Shown here one piece after another: positions 18,817 to 26,739 of a stretch of 64,000 nt of DNA. This stretch comes from Gammaproteobacteria bacterium. Lineage in GTDB: Bacteria; Pseudomonadota; Gammaproteobacteria; SZUA-152. A model generated the notes under the pieces. That model was given only the letters and a program-made list of their open reading frames with translations. It was not told the DNA's origin and did no database searches. Positions within the stretch are counted from its first letter, which is position 1. Every line of letters begins with the position of its first letter. A program made the position numbers and the translations under genes. Where the stretch lies: positions 49,409-113,408 of the forward strand of contig DROS01000021.1 of the NCBI GenBank assembly GCA_011321815.1, given 5' to 3'.

Positions 18817-19122
18817 ATGAAAAAAACCATTTTTGCAGCAGGCGTGATGATGTTGGCTTCAGGCGGTGCAATGGCTGACTTGGCGCTGGCAAAAAAGAGC
18901 GGTTGTCTGGCTTGTCACAGTGTAGATAAAAAGATTGTCGGACCGGCATGGAAGGATGTTGCTGAGAAATACAAAGGTGCTGCCGATGCCAAGGCAAACC
19001 TGATTGGAAAAGTGAAAAGTGGTGGCAAGGGTGCCTGGGGTGCTGCTCCGATGCCTCCGTATTCACCACGTGTTTCCGATGAAAATATTGAAAAGTTAGT
19101 TGATTTTGTTCTGTCTCTCTAA
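18817..19122 (+). CDS. Periplasmic class I cytochrome c (c551-like)
   Basis: A 101-aa protein with a Sec signal ending in GGAMA (residues 16-20). Haem attachment is CLACH (30-34) and the axial Met79 lies in APMPPY. 'VDKKIVGPAWKDVAEKY' and GAWGAAPMPP are the hallmarks of Pseudomonas-type c551. It should be a soluble electron carrier to a terminal oxidase or nitrite reductase. The gene stands alone, with a direct repeat in its promoter region and a hairpin about 120 bp downstream. Confidence 0.93.
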   Translation: MKKTIFAAGVMMLASGGAMADLALAKKSGCLACHSVDKKIVGPAWKDVAEKYKGAADAKANLIGKVKSGGKGAWGAAPMPPYSPRVSDENIEKLVDFVLSL

Positions 19123-19427
19123 GCTGCCCCAGGTTTCCGTTCGCGGATAATAAACCGAGTTTTTAAAAGGACAAGGAAATGGCACTCAACCCCCTGGGTG
19201 TCTAGTCCGCATTTTGGTGAGTATCAGCACCTTATGGTTTGCTTGGGATGAGTGATCCTCATCCCAAGCGAGTCATTTCATCCTCACTCAATCCCGTTGT
19301 TCCAGGCATTTTCGCCTAACTTTCCTTTGTATTTCTGTGGCTGTCTAATATTCATGCAATAATCCTGTTGTCGACAGGAAAGTACCGGAACCAGAAGTTT
19401 TAACGTAAGCAACGATGCAAAAAATAA
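19123..19427. other. 305-bp intergenic region with a 12-bp hairpin
   Basis: GCTTGGGATGAG at 19241-19252 and its perfect complement at 19258-19269 form a 12-bp stem with a five-base loop. No T tract follows, so it is either an imperfect transcription end or a regulatory or RNA structure. A ribosome-like AAGGACAAGGAA before an ATG at 19179 opens only a very short frame (MALNPLGV). Confidence 0.5.
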
Positions 19428-20117
19428 ATGCGTGTATTAATTGTTGAGGACGAAGAACAGCTGCGAACGCAATTGGTGCTACGATTGCGGCAGGAGGGGT
19501 TTGCTGTTGATGCAGCTGCCGATGGCAGAGAGGGGTTGTTTTTTGGTAAAGAATATCCGATTGATGTGGGTGTTATAGATTTAGGGCTACCGGAAATTTA
19601 TGGCATCGAAATGATTCGACAACTGCGTGCAGCAGGGCGAGACTTCCCCATTCTTATTTTAACTGCGCGGGACCGCTGGCAGGATAAAGTGGAAGGGCTG
19701 GACGCAGGTGGTGATGACTATCTGGTGAAGCCTTTTCATATGGAAGAGCTGATTGCACGCATCAGGGCCTTGTTGCGCAGAGCCGTAGGTTGGACACAAT
19801 CAGTTGTGGTGTTCGAGCCATTGACTCTGGACTCACTGGCACAAAAAGTGACGATGTACGGCAGGCCTGTGGAACTTACGGCCTATGAATACCGGGTTTT
19901 GGAATATTTGATCGTGCGTGCGGGACAGGTTGTTTCAAAAGCAGAACTGACCGAGCATATTTATGATCAGGATTTTGATCGCGACAGTAATGTGATTGAA
20001 GTGTTTGTGGGGCGTTTGCGCCGCAAACTGGACCCGCAAAACTCGCTGAGTATCATCGAAACACTACGTGGCCGTGGTTATTGTTTCAGCTTGAAATCAT
20101 CAGCGGGTAAAAAGTAA
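19428..20117 (+). CDS. OmpR/PhoP-family response regulator, no adjacent kinase
   Basis: A 229-aa protein: receiver with Asp51 (VIDLGLPE), acidic pair at residues 7-9 and Lys in 'DDYLVKPFHMEEL', then an OmpR winged helix ('ELTAYEYRVLEYLIVRAGQ', 'IEVFVGRLRRKLDP', TLRGRGYCF). It is closest in flavour to PhoP. phoQ-type kinases normally follow directly, but here the next gene is on the opposite strand. It is therefore an orphan within this window. Confidence 0.88.
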   Translation: MRVLIVEDEEQLRTQLVLRLRQEGFAVDAAADGREGLFFGKEYPIDVGVIDLGLPEIYGIEMIRQLRAAGRDFPILILTARDRWQDKVEGLDAGGDDYLVKPFHMEELIARIRALLRRAVGWTQSVVVFEPLTLDSLAQKVTMYGRPVELTAYEYRVLEYLIVRAGQVVSKAELTEHIYDQDFDRDSNVIEVFVGRLRRKLDPQNSLSIIETLRGRGYCFSLKSSAGKK

Positions 20118-20235
20118 TTTGCAGCCTGGTAAATCAAAAAAAGAAAACAGATTGTAACTAATGGGCTGGGTGCATTCCCGGCTGTATTGAGTCATGATTC
20201 GGTAGTCCATATAAGTACCAGCCCAAAAGACGCCT

Positions 20236-21084
20236 TTATGGCCTGCTTGTTTGTGCACTCACGGTGACAGCCTGTTCGTGGTTTTTTTCTTCAGTGTCAG
20301 GTTGGAATGCTTTGGGCTTTAATAGGCTTATGGCGTTGCGGTGCCCGTATTTTCGGGCATAGCTCATTGCGGTGTATCCTTTGGCTGATTTTTGATCCAC
20401 CAGTGCGCCGGCATTAATGAGTTGTTTGATGAGTGTCGCGTTGCCCGTTAATGCTGCGATATGCAGAGGCGTGTAACCACCTGAATTATTGTGATCGTTG
20501 ATATCCGCTCCCTGAGAAATCAGATAATCCACAACGTCAACACGGTTTCTCCATGCTGCCAGGTGCAGCGCAGTAAAACCGTAATCATCCCTTTCATCAA
20601 TGCGGGCGCCATGGGTGATCAGGTAATTAACGACATCAATATGCCCACTCATTGCTGCCAAATGCAGCGCTTCTCTGCCTTTGCTTGCTTTGCCCTGATG
20701 AATGTCAGCGCCCGTGTTAACAAGTTTTTTGATAGCATCCAGGTCGCCCTCATAGGCGGCAGTGTACAAAGGGTGGGATGTGGTGCAGGCACCGAGCATA
20801 CCGCCGATGATAATGGCGGTGACCCATTTTATGGGTGTATATTTGCCAAATTGCCTGAAGGTGTGGCTATAAGCGGCCAAAGGCAGGCCAATATGGCAGC
20901 GGCTATCCAGGAATAACCGACTTAGTAAGACGGTTTGTACCGCACAGGGGGTTTCCGTATTGCGAAATAGAGAATGTGTGTGAGCAACCAAGGCAGTCAG
21001 TTGTGACAAAAGGGAGAGTGGTGTGTCATTGTGCTTCACCCAACAGGTGAAGCGCAATGCAGTGATAAAGTCGAAAAATTTCAT
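20236..21084 (-). CDS. Ankyrin-repeat lipoprotein
   Basis: The frame gives 282 aa, but the true start is probably further in: a lipobox-like segment (IIIGGMLGAC, Cys100 of the long frame) would need a start just before it, perhaps the TTG at 20878-20880. After it come five ankyrin repeats ('ALHLAAMSGHIDVVNYLI', 'ALHLAAWRNRVDVVDYLI', 'PLHIAALTGNATLIKQLI'). The mature protein would be a lipid-anchored ankyrin protein facing the periplasm. The partner is unknown. It is convergent with the response regulator gene. Confidence 0.8.
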   Translation of the reverse strand: MKFFDFITALRFTCWVKHNDTPLSLLSQLTALVAHTHSLFRNTETPCAVQTVLLSRLFLDSRCHIGLPLAAYSHTFRQFGKYTPIKWVTAIIIGGMLGACTTSHPLYTAAYEGDLDAIKKLVNTGADIHQGKASKGREALHLAAMSGHIDVVNYLITHGARIDERDDYGFTALHLAAWRNRVDVVDYLISQGADINDHNNSGGYTPLHIAALTGNATLIKQLINAGALVDQKSAKGYTAMSYARKYGHRNAISLLKPKAFQPDTEEKNHEQAVTVSAQTSRP

Positions 21085-21208
21085 AAAACCCGGTGCGCCT
21101 CCGTGCGATTAAGCTGTGAAACCCAGGATATTCTCCAGGTTTTCCAGAACCGAGAGAATGGGGTTGCCAGGCTGGCGCCATAAAATAATTATGCGCACCA
21201 GCTTGTGA

Positions 21209-21361
21209 TCAGGAAGCTCCCGCCTTATGCAAAGCATCCTCAAGAATTTTTACTACCTGGGCATTCATGCTGCGTTTTTCCTGGCAGGCCAGCTTTTGCA
21301 GTTCGTATTTCAGTTCCGCAGGCATACGGACTACAAGCCTGTAAATAGGGGTATCCTTCAT
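21209..21361 (-). CDS. Arc-like ribbon-helix-helix protein, 50 aa
   Basis: Short gene, ATG at 21359-21361, stop at 21209-21211. The product begins MKDTPIYRLVVRMPAELK and continues with the 'EKRSMNAQVVKILEDAL' helix pair, the Arc repressor pattern (beta strand RLVVRMP, then two helices with the RSMNAQ turn). It should be a dimeric DNA-binding protein. It is divergent from another Arc-like gene at 21460, with 98 bp between them. The two may regulate the shared promoter region. Confidence 0.75.
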   Translation of the reverse strand: MKDTPIYRLVVRMPAELKYELQKLACQEKRSMNAQVVKILEDALHKAGAS

Positions 21362-21459
21362 CGTCTGTCCTGACATCCGTTTGTCCAATATCGCAAAGGT
21401 AGGCCGACACTAAATTGATGTCAAGACTTTTTTGTATATGATGTTAAAATGACGCCATT
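21362..21459. promoter_or_regulatory. Divergent promoter region between two Arc-like genes
   Basis: 98 bp, AT-rich on its right side (TTGATGTCAAGAC and TTTTTTGTATATGATG), compatible with a -35/-10 region for the plus-strand gene. Likely operator target for one or both adjacent ribbon-helix-helix proteins; inference from layout. Confidence 0.35.
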
Positions 21460-21783
21460 ATGGCGCGACAAGACGACTACATCAGGGTAACTGCACGCAT
21501 ACCGCCACGTCTCTACGAAATGCTGAAACTTCAGGCCATCAATGCCGAACGTTCACTTAATGGGCAATTGGTTGCGATACTTGAGACCGCGAGTGTATTG
21601 AATATTCCAGCGCAGCCTGTCATTAAGGAAGGGCAGGGCGAATATGGGGGCGAAATTGATATTCAGGCCCGCTACCAGCAGTTACCCCCACTGCTGCGCC
21701 AGCAGGTACTGAGTTTTATACTTATGCAGGAAGCGTTAGCCTCTGCTTGTCCTGAATTGGGCGGGGATGCGCAAGATAAATAA
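21460..21783 (+). CDS. Arc-like ribbon-helix-helix protein with C-terminal extension
   Basis: A 107-aa protein. Residues 1-50 follow the Arc pattern: strand YIRVTARIPPRLYEML, then 'LQAINAERSLNGQLVAILE'. The remaining half is an acidic extension with a predicted helix ('LPPLLRQQVLSFILMQEAL') and no family I recognise. Divergent from the 50-aa Arc-like gene at 21361. No ribosome site precedes the ATG. No toxin gene is beside it, so an antitoxin role is not supported. Confidence 0.75.
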   Translation: MARQDDYIRVTARIPPRLYEMLKLQAINAERSLNGQLVAILETASVLNIPAQPVIKEGQGEYGGEIDIQARYQQLPPLLRQQVLSFILMQEALASACPELGGDAQDK

Positions 21784-22531
21784 TCGCATCCTTATTTGAG
21801 CAGAACCAGGCTGTTACTTGCTACATCCCGCTGTCCACCCATTTCTGCGCAATGCAAATTGCGGCCATGACTGAGCGTTTATTCCACAGCTGTTTCCGCT
21901 TTCCCCGGTTTTTTTGGCTATCCAGCCAGCCATGATTTTGCTAAAGCCGTTTGTTGATAATGCGGCTCATGAAATTTGACGTATTATCCTGGAATCCTCA
22001 GTTAGCCGCTTGCCCTGTAGCGCCGCAAACGCACACCTCACCCTGTCCAGCTGAGGATTCCGGGATTATTTATACTGTTCGTTCAAAAGGGGTGATTTTG
22101 GGTTATGTGACGAAAGCTGAGCATTGCTGGACGCTACCAATCTTCCACGCGCTGTCCCTTGAGAGGGGCAGGGAGCTGTGGAAGTTTTAGGTGCGCTGGG
22201 TTTGCCAATCGAACGTGATTGGTATCTGATATGGAGGAAAGATGAAGGTTTTTATCACAAAAAAATCTTTAATAATTTGCTAAATTCAGTGGACATTGGA
22301 CATTCGGTCACATATGGGAATTTTGTATGCGATATTTGTGTAGTGCCATATTAACCGATGTGACTTCAGTGAAGTGGCCAATAAACCTTCAACAATAAAG
22401 TCAGGCTTTTGTTGCGTACATGCTGCGGCTGCCTGTCCGGCAGCTTTTTCCCTTTCCAAACTCCTTTTTTAAGGGGCAACACGATAAGGTCGCGGTTGTA
22501 CACGATTTTTCCTTATCCGCTATATCCGCGT
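21784..22531. other. 748-bp region with remnant coding sequence
   Basis: No intact gene of normal size. It contains the probable LysR remnant described separately (21951-22354). A well-placed GGAGGAAAG at 22233-22241 precedes a 13-codon frame (22242-22283), probably by chance because it lies inside that remnant in another frame. The last 150 bases hold nothing I recognise. Confidence 0.4.
21951..22354 (+). pseudogene. Possible LysR-family effector-domain remnant, frameshifted
   Basis: A 79-codon frame (21951-22190) ends in 'CWTLPIFHALSLERG', and the next frame from about 22165 to 22354 continues 'VEVLGALGLPIERDWYLIW' and RKDE. The second piece closely resembles the C-terminal end of LysR substrate-binding domains. 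Joining the two by one frameshift near 22150-22175 gives a plausible C-terminal fragment. The N-terminal helix-turn-helix is missing. Call made by pattern only. Confidence 0.35.
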
Positions 22532-22894
22532 TTAAAGTACTTTCGCAATATTTTCTGCGGCCCGTTTTACATCAAGGAAAATCAAGCCAAGTTTTGCTTT
22601 GGGCTTGGCTAGTACGGTAATTACCGCATCGTGGCCAGCGTAGGTCATTAGAATATATCCGGTGCCGCCTTTGACGAGCACTTGCTCCAATTCTCCCCGG
22701 GATAGTTCTTGTGCTGTCCTGTCACCGAGCGAGATCATTGCCGCGCTCATTGCGCCAACACGATCTTCGTCCATGTCATGTGGTAATACAGATGAAATCA
22801 GCAATCCGTCGGTTGAAATTACAGCTGAGGCTTCTATGTCTACTGATGATCCGTTCAGTTCGCTGAGGATTGAACCAAGCATTTCTTGTCGCAT
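22532..22894 (-). CDS. Roadblock/LC7-domain protein (MglB-like)
   Basis: A 120-aa single roadblock/LC7 domain: 'IEASAVISTDGLLISSVLP', then 'VGAMSAAMISLGDRTAQEL' and 'GYILMTYAGHDAVITVL'. Such proteins regulate small Ras-like GTPases, as MglB does for MglA. A TAGGAG lies at good spacing before the ATG at 22894. Last gene of a six-gene minus-strand operon that also encodes an MglA-like GTPase, its likely partner. Confidence 0.88.
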   Translation of the reverse strand: MRQEMLGSILSELNGSSVDIEASAVISTDGLLISSVLPHDMDEDRVGAMSAAMISLGDRTAQELSRGELEQVLVKGGTGYILMTYAGHDAVITVLAKPKAKLGLIFLDVKRAAENIAKVL

Positions 22895-22937
22895 TATTGT
22901 GTGCTCCTACTGGTGAAGGTGTCAGGTTGAATAAAGT

Positions 22938-23528
22938 TCAGGATCTGGTTGCGTTGAATGAGGAAGATAGTTTTTCAAACAATGCTTCGCTCATGCCTGT
23001 GATTAATAAAAATTTATCCAGCGCCTCGTCAATAGAGGCATGATAGGATTTTTGCATGACAAACAATGAAAACCCCATTGCAGAGTTAATGGCGTCAACA
23101 ATGCTGTGTGCTTTCATGGAATCATTTCCGTATAACTCAAAAACTATCTTATATAACTCGTTACATACAAGCGTAACGCCACCGCTCATAAATTCCACAG
23201 GTAGATTAACTCGGACGTGAGTGTCGCCAACATTGTACATGGACTCTGTGTATGCTTCGTTGTAAGGTCCGGTAAAAATGCTGATCATCCAGTTTAAGTG
23301 AGTTTGTTTCAGGGCTGCTACACGCCCTTCCAGAAAAGATGCAGCCTCGGATATGTCATTCATGGAATCGTAAAATTTATCTGTTACGGTGCCAAGTAAC
23401 GGGGAAACTTCATCTTTAATGCTTAATAGTACAGCTTCTTTCTCGGTTGTTAAACCCGAAAATTGTTTGGCATAACGTGTAAGCTCAACAAAATCAGGTT
23501 TAATAATATTACCTTTTTTATCTATCAT
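22938..23528 (-). CDS. Globin-type haem sensor (protoglobin/globin-coupled-sensor fold)
   Basis: A 196-aa single-domain protein. The globin-coupled-sensor pattern is visible: 'VTDKFYDSMNDISEAASFL', 'RVAALKQTHLNWMISIFTG', then 'YNVGDTHVRVNLPVEFMSGG' with proximal His104. No output domain is attached, unlike most globin-coupled sensors, so it must act on a partner. It is encoded between two roadblock-type proteins and an MglA-like GTPase. GAGAAAG precedes the ATG. Ligand (O2, NO or CO) cannot be told. Confidence 0.82.
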   Translation of the reverse strand: MIDKKGNIIKPDFVELTRYAKQFSGLTTEKEAVLLSIKDEVSPLLGTVTDKFYDSMNDISEAASFLEGRVAALKQTHLNWMISIFTGPYNEAYTESMYNVGDTHVRVNLPVEFMSGGVTLVCNELYKIVFELYGNDSMKAHSIVDAINSAMGFSLFVMQKSYHASIDEALDKFLLITGMSEALFEKLSSSFNATRS

Positions 23529-23568
23529 TTAATCTTTCTCTATATCAGGTTGAGTTTAAGGGGCTATG

Positions 23569-24210
23569 TTAATTTTCTTTGGCAAAGCGTATGTTCAAGG
23601 CCCATATTAATGATATCAGTATAGGTTGGTTCATGCGAGGCAGTCCGCCTATCACTAATACGAACCGTTGCTTGCCAATATACAATGGCCAAAAGCCTAC
23701 TTGACTGTTACCCGCAGCGTCTACAATTGCCCAGGCGCTGGAGTTCAGGCCAAGATTGTTTTCCAGTAACCCTATATGGCGTTCATGTAAGGAGGATATG
23801 TCAGCGCTGAGTGCGGAGAGTTGCTCCACTGTTTCGTAATTGAAACCATTATAAGAAATATGAAACCCTAAATTATCGGCCAGCAATACATGGCCTCTAT
23901 TGGATAATGGTGACAACAATTCGGGCAATATTTCTTCAAAGTCACCCGGGGGCACGCTTTGTGGTTCTTCGCAACCTTGTAGCCAGTCCAGGCTTTGCAT
24001 GCGTTTTAACAATGCAGCTATTTCATCCCTATCTTTTATACCTGTATATAAATGCAGGTCATCAAATGATAGGTTTGGAGTTTCCATAAATTGGAACAGG
24101 GCGCGCAATAATCTTTTTGCAGGGTCATCGGTGGGGCTCGATACTGCATAATAAGCCCCTGCCGGCGTAGGGTAAATGTAGAGGTTTTCTTTAATGGCAA
24201 AATCAGTCAT
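23569..24210 (-). CDS. Roadblock-like protein with N-terminal winged-helix-like region
   Basis: A 213-aa protein. The N-terminal 75 residues look like a winged helix ('DPAKRLLRALFQFME', 'LSFDDLHLYTGIKDRDEIAA'). The C-terminal part ('GHVLLADNLGFHISYNGF' then 'QVGFWPLYIGKQRFVLVIG') has the strand-helix-strand pattern of a divergent roadblock/LC7 fold. Its first codons overlap the end of the GTPase gene by 8 bp, arguing for a complex with the GTPase. Function by context only. Confidence 0.65.
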   Translation of the reverse strand: MTDFAIKENLYIYPTPAGAYYAVSSPTDDPAKRLLRALFQFMETPNLSFDDLHLYTGIKDRDEIAALLKRMQSLDWLQGCEEPQSVPPGDFEEILPELLSPLSNRGHVLLADNLGFHISYNGFNYETVEQLSALSADISSLHERHIGLLENNLGLNSSAWAIVDAAGNSQVGFWPLYIGKQRFVLVIGGLPRMNQPILISLIWALNIRFAKEN

Positions 24211-24748
24211 TGTTTTCTAATAAACCAGGGTCAAGCGAAAAAAGCAGCGCTTTAATCAGTAATGAAACATCGTGTCGTTTGCGGGCGTCCACATCAAAGA
24301 CTGGAATGGTTAACCCTTGTTTATTCAGGTGGCTATGGTAATCATCAATGCATGGCGATGATTTGCGGTCCATTTGTGTGACGCCGACTGCGACCTGGGT
24401 CTGATCAATAAAGTCTTGAAATTGACCAAGAAAAAATGTCATATCCTGGAAAGGGTCTGGCCTTGTATTGTCCAACAGCAAAACCAGCCCAATCCCGCCT
24501 GATACCAGAATGTCCCACATAAAGTCGAAGCGCTGCTGGCCTGGTGTGCCATAGAGGTGAAGGCAGTCATCATCATTCAGGCGAACTGTACCATAATCAC
24601 AGGCAACGGTAGTTGTCTTTTTCATGTCTCGCGTCATGTCGCTTGCAACTTTATCGGTTGAGACAGGAGGGCGATCACTAATGGAAGATATTGCTGTGGT
24701 TTTTCCGGCACCGACGGGACCAGTAAATATTATTTTATAATTTGTCAT
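24203..24748 (-). CDS. MglA-like small Ras-type GTPase
   Basis: A 181-aa protein with P-loop GPVGAGKTT (10-18), Walker B/G3 GTPGQQRF (67-74) and G4 TQMD (124-127) in place of NKxD. This variation is seen in prokaryotic MglA-like and conservon GTPases. It should switch between GTP and GDP states under control of the roadblock proteins next to it. In Myxococcus MglA sets cell polarity and motility. Overlaps the following gene by 8 bp. Confidence 0.87.
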   Translation of the reverse strand: MTNYKIIFTGPVGAGKTTAISSISDRPPVSTDKVASDMTRDMKKTTTVACDYGTVRLNDDDCLHLYGTPGQQRFDFMWDILVSGGIGLVLLLDNTRPDPFQDMTFFLGQFQDFIDQTQVAVGVTQMDRKSSPCIDDYHSHLNKQGLTIPVFDVDARKRHDVSLLIKALLFSLDPGLLENND

Positions 24749-24779
24749 ATAACCTTACTGCTTTAATTTGCTGCGTATT

Positions 24780-26006
24780 TTAGTTGTTACGTAATCGCGC
24801 AAGCAAATGTTGGAAAATTTTTCGGTATCGGTGGCGTTTGACTGGAGGTGTTGTAGCCGTTGTCTGGTCTTTTTCGGTTATTGCAGGCGCTACAAAATTC
24901 AACGAAACGGCGGCAGTGTAAAACATAAACACATGTTGTAACGGAATCGCCAAATAACTGGCTGTATTCATTAGGGATGTTGGCTGCTTTGCCCACAATG
25001 CAGCAATTCTGAGCGCATGCGGCGTAACAATTATCCGTGTAAAATTGGGCCAGCGTATTAATTTGATAGGCGCGGTGAAATTGGTGTCCATTGGTACGCG
25101 GCCACGGGATGTGCGCATTGCTAATTTCCATAAGAAAGGCTCTGCCGGTAAAACAGTCTCGTTCAGGCCAGGTTCGCAGTCTGCATCATTATCCAGCAGC
25201 TCAATTGAAACTTCCGACTTGTCAAAAAGCATACCTGACAGTGCGTATAAATGGCGGAAATTTTTTTCAACTCTTAGTTGTTTCGATTTGTAAAGTATGG
25301 TTATGGGGCGCCAAACACCTTTTAAAACCACGTTTTGTTGTTTTTGCAGCGCGGTGAAATAGGCCTGCTGGAAGTAACCCTGTAATGTTTGTTCAGACTG
25401 GTATTGAAATTCGGCTGCTTGTAGCGGATTGTCGGGATTGAAATTTGCGGCCAGTCTGGTGTCGATGTGCTCCAGGTCAGCATCTTCGGTTAAAAAATTA
25501 GCCGAATACCGGTATTGATCAAAGCGTTTAGCGCCTGTTTTTGCCCGCCTGACAGTTTCTTGTGGAGGGGGGGTGACGTTGTTCAGTAACAGGGGAGCCG
25601 CTGCTTTTGGTTTTTTGTCAGTTGTTTGTTGTTCCGGTTTCTGTACTATTTCTTCTGCGGCAGGTGTTTCTGTAACAGGCTGCTGTAATCTTTCTTTTGC
25701 TTTGAGCAGAGCCGAGGAAAGGGCATCCAGCATGATCGGTTTGCGGATATATACTGCATCGTGTGCTTTATCGTGGGAAAGTGAAATCAAGATTGAAGGC
25801 TGGTCCGGGTACTGTTTTTTATGTTCTTCCAGCATTCGGCACGCCTGGAATCCATCCATATCTATTATGCTGATGTCCGCAGAGTTTTCCTCTACCAAAA
25901 CGTAGCTGTCTTTGCAGTGGTCATTAAAAAACAACTGCAATGTGCTGTAAGTACGTTTTTCCATACCGAGTGCTGCAATTTTTACAGGCCTTGTGCGATT
26001 ATCCAT
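24780..26006 (-). CDS. Protein with N-terminal receiver-like domain
   Basis: A 408-aa protein. Residues about 1-125 follow a response-regulator fold ('ADISIIDMDGFQACRML', 'QPSILISLSHDKAHD', YIRKPIMLDAL), but the N-terminal acidic pair is weak, so phosphorylation is uncertain. A Pro/Ala/Lys linker (about 130-180) leads to a C-terminal domain I do not recognise. A CAGGAG sets the ATG at 26006. It overlaps the upstream FimV-like gene by 8 bp and precedes the GTPase by 31 bp. Confidence 0.7.
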   Translation of the reverse strand: MDNRTRPVKIAALGMEKRTYSTLQLFFNDHCKDSYVLVEENSADISIIDMDGFQACRMLEEHKKQYPDQPSILISLSHDKAHDAVYIRKPIMLDALSSALLKAKERLQQPVTETPAAEEIVQKPEQQTTDKKPKAAAPLLLNNVTPPPQETVRRAKTGAKRFDQYRYSANFLTEDADLEHIDTRLAANFNPDNPLQAAEFQYQSEQTLQGYFQQAYFTALQKQQNVVLKGVWRPITILYKSKQLRVEKNFRHLYALSGMLFDKSEVSIELLDNDADCEPGLNETVLPAEPFLWKLAMRTSRGRVPMDTNFTAPIKLIRWPNFTRIIVTPHALRIAALWAKQPTSLMNTASYLAIPLQHVFMFYTAAVSLNFVAPAITEKDQTTATTPPVKRHRYRKIFQHLLARLRNN

Positions 26007-26739
26007 CTATGTCTCCTGTAGCCTGATGAATGTGTTCCGCTGTTTGTACCCATGCATGATGGTCAGGAATAAATTTTTCAGATAGCCGACGATACATTGC
26101 ATCACAATTATCTGCATCGCGAGCGGCTTTATATATTTCGAGCAAGTCTATGTGCAGCTCTTTACGCCACGGCTCTTTTAGCACGGCGGCTTCTAAAACC
26201 TTTCTTGCTTCATCAACTTCTCCATACTCCAGGTATTCGTGTGCTTCCTGCTGGGGGTCACGCGAGGCATGTGTAGTCTGGTGATTGCTGGTAACAAGCA
26301 AATTGATTGTGCCAATCAGCCCCTTCGAAAGTCGCGAGTATTGGCTTAATGGTAATACGCTTGACGCGCTCACGCCATCACTTAACTGGTTGTATAGCAC
26401 ATTGAAATGGTGAGGATCTAAATAACGTTTTGATTCAAATAATAAACGTTGCCTTATTTCGAAGCCTTTGGTGTTGAGTGCGATAAACAAGTCTAGCAAG
26501 GCGCCATACAGGGCGTCACCATTTTTAATTTGTCTGTAAAGATAGATTCTCTGAACGTGGCTGTGTAAATACAAGGGGTTGCGTGTCACCTTGTGTTCCA
26601 GCACTTCGATTGCCTTGTCGCTGTATTCGCCTAAATCGAGAATAAGTCCAGAGTTGTTTGAAACCATAAACATAACTTCAGGCTTGCCATGGTTGCAGTG
26701 CTGGGCTTCTGATTGTTTATGTGTTTCTGTCAAGTGCAT
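25999..26739 (-). CDS. TPR protein with FimV-like C-terminal segment
   Basis: About 246 aa from the ATG at 26739; a TTG five codons earlier (26754) is possible. The C-terminal part reads 'EYLEYGEVDEARKVLEAA' and 'ELHIDLLEIYKAARDADN', a TPR of the kind found at the FimV C-terminus. The N-terminal half has further helical repeats. FimV organises the pole and type IV pili. First gene of the operon, which supports a role in polar signalling. No LysM or transmembrane part is present, so it is not FimV itself. Confidence 0.65.
   Translation of the reverse strand: MHLTETHKQSEAQHCNHGKPEVMFMVSNNSGLILDLGEYSDKAIEVLEHKVTRNPLYLHSHVQRIYLYRQIKNGDALYGALLDLFIALNTKGFEIRQRLLFESKRYLDPHHFNVLYNQLSDGVSASSVLPLSQYSRLSKGLIGTINLLVTSNHQTTHASRDPQQEAHEYLEYGEVDEARKVLEAAVLKEPWRKELHIDLLEIYKAARDADNCDAMYRRLSEKFIPDHHAWVQTAEHIHQATGDIDG

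Noticed and set aside
21460..21783. Antitoxin of a toxin-antitoxin pair
   Set aside because: The ribbon-helix-helix fold fits, but no toxin-like gene follows and the neighbour is another Arc-like gene in divergent orientation.
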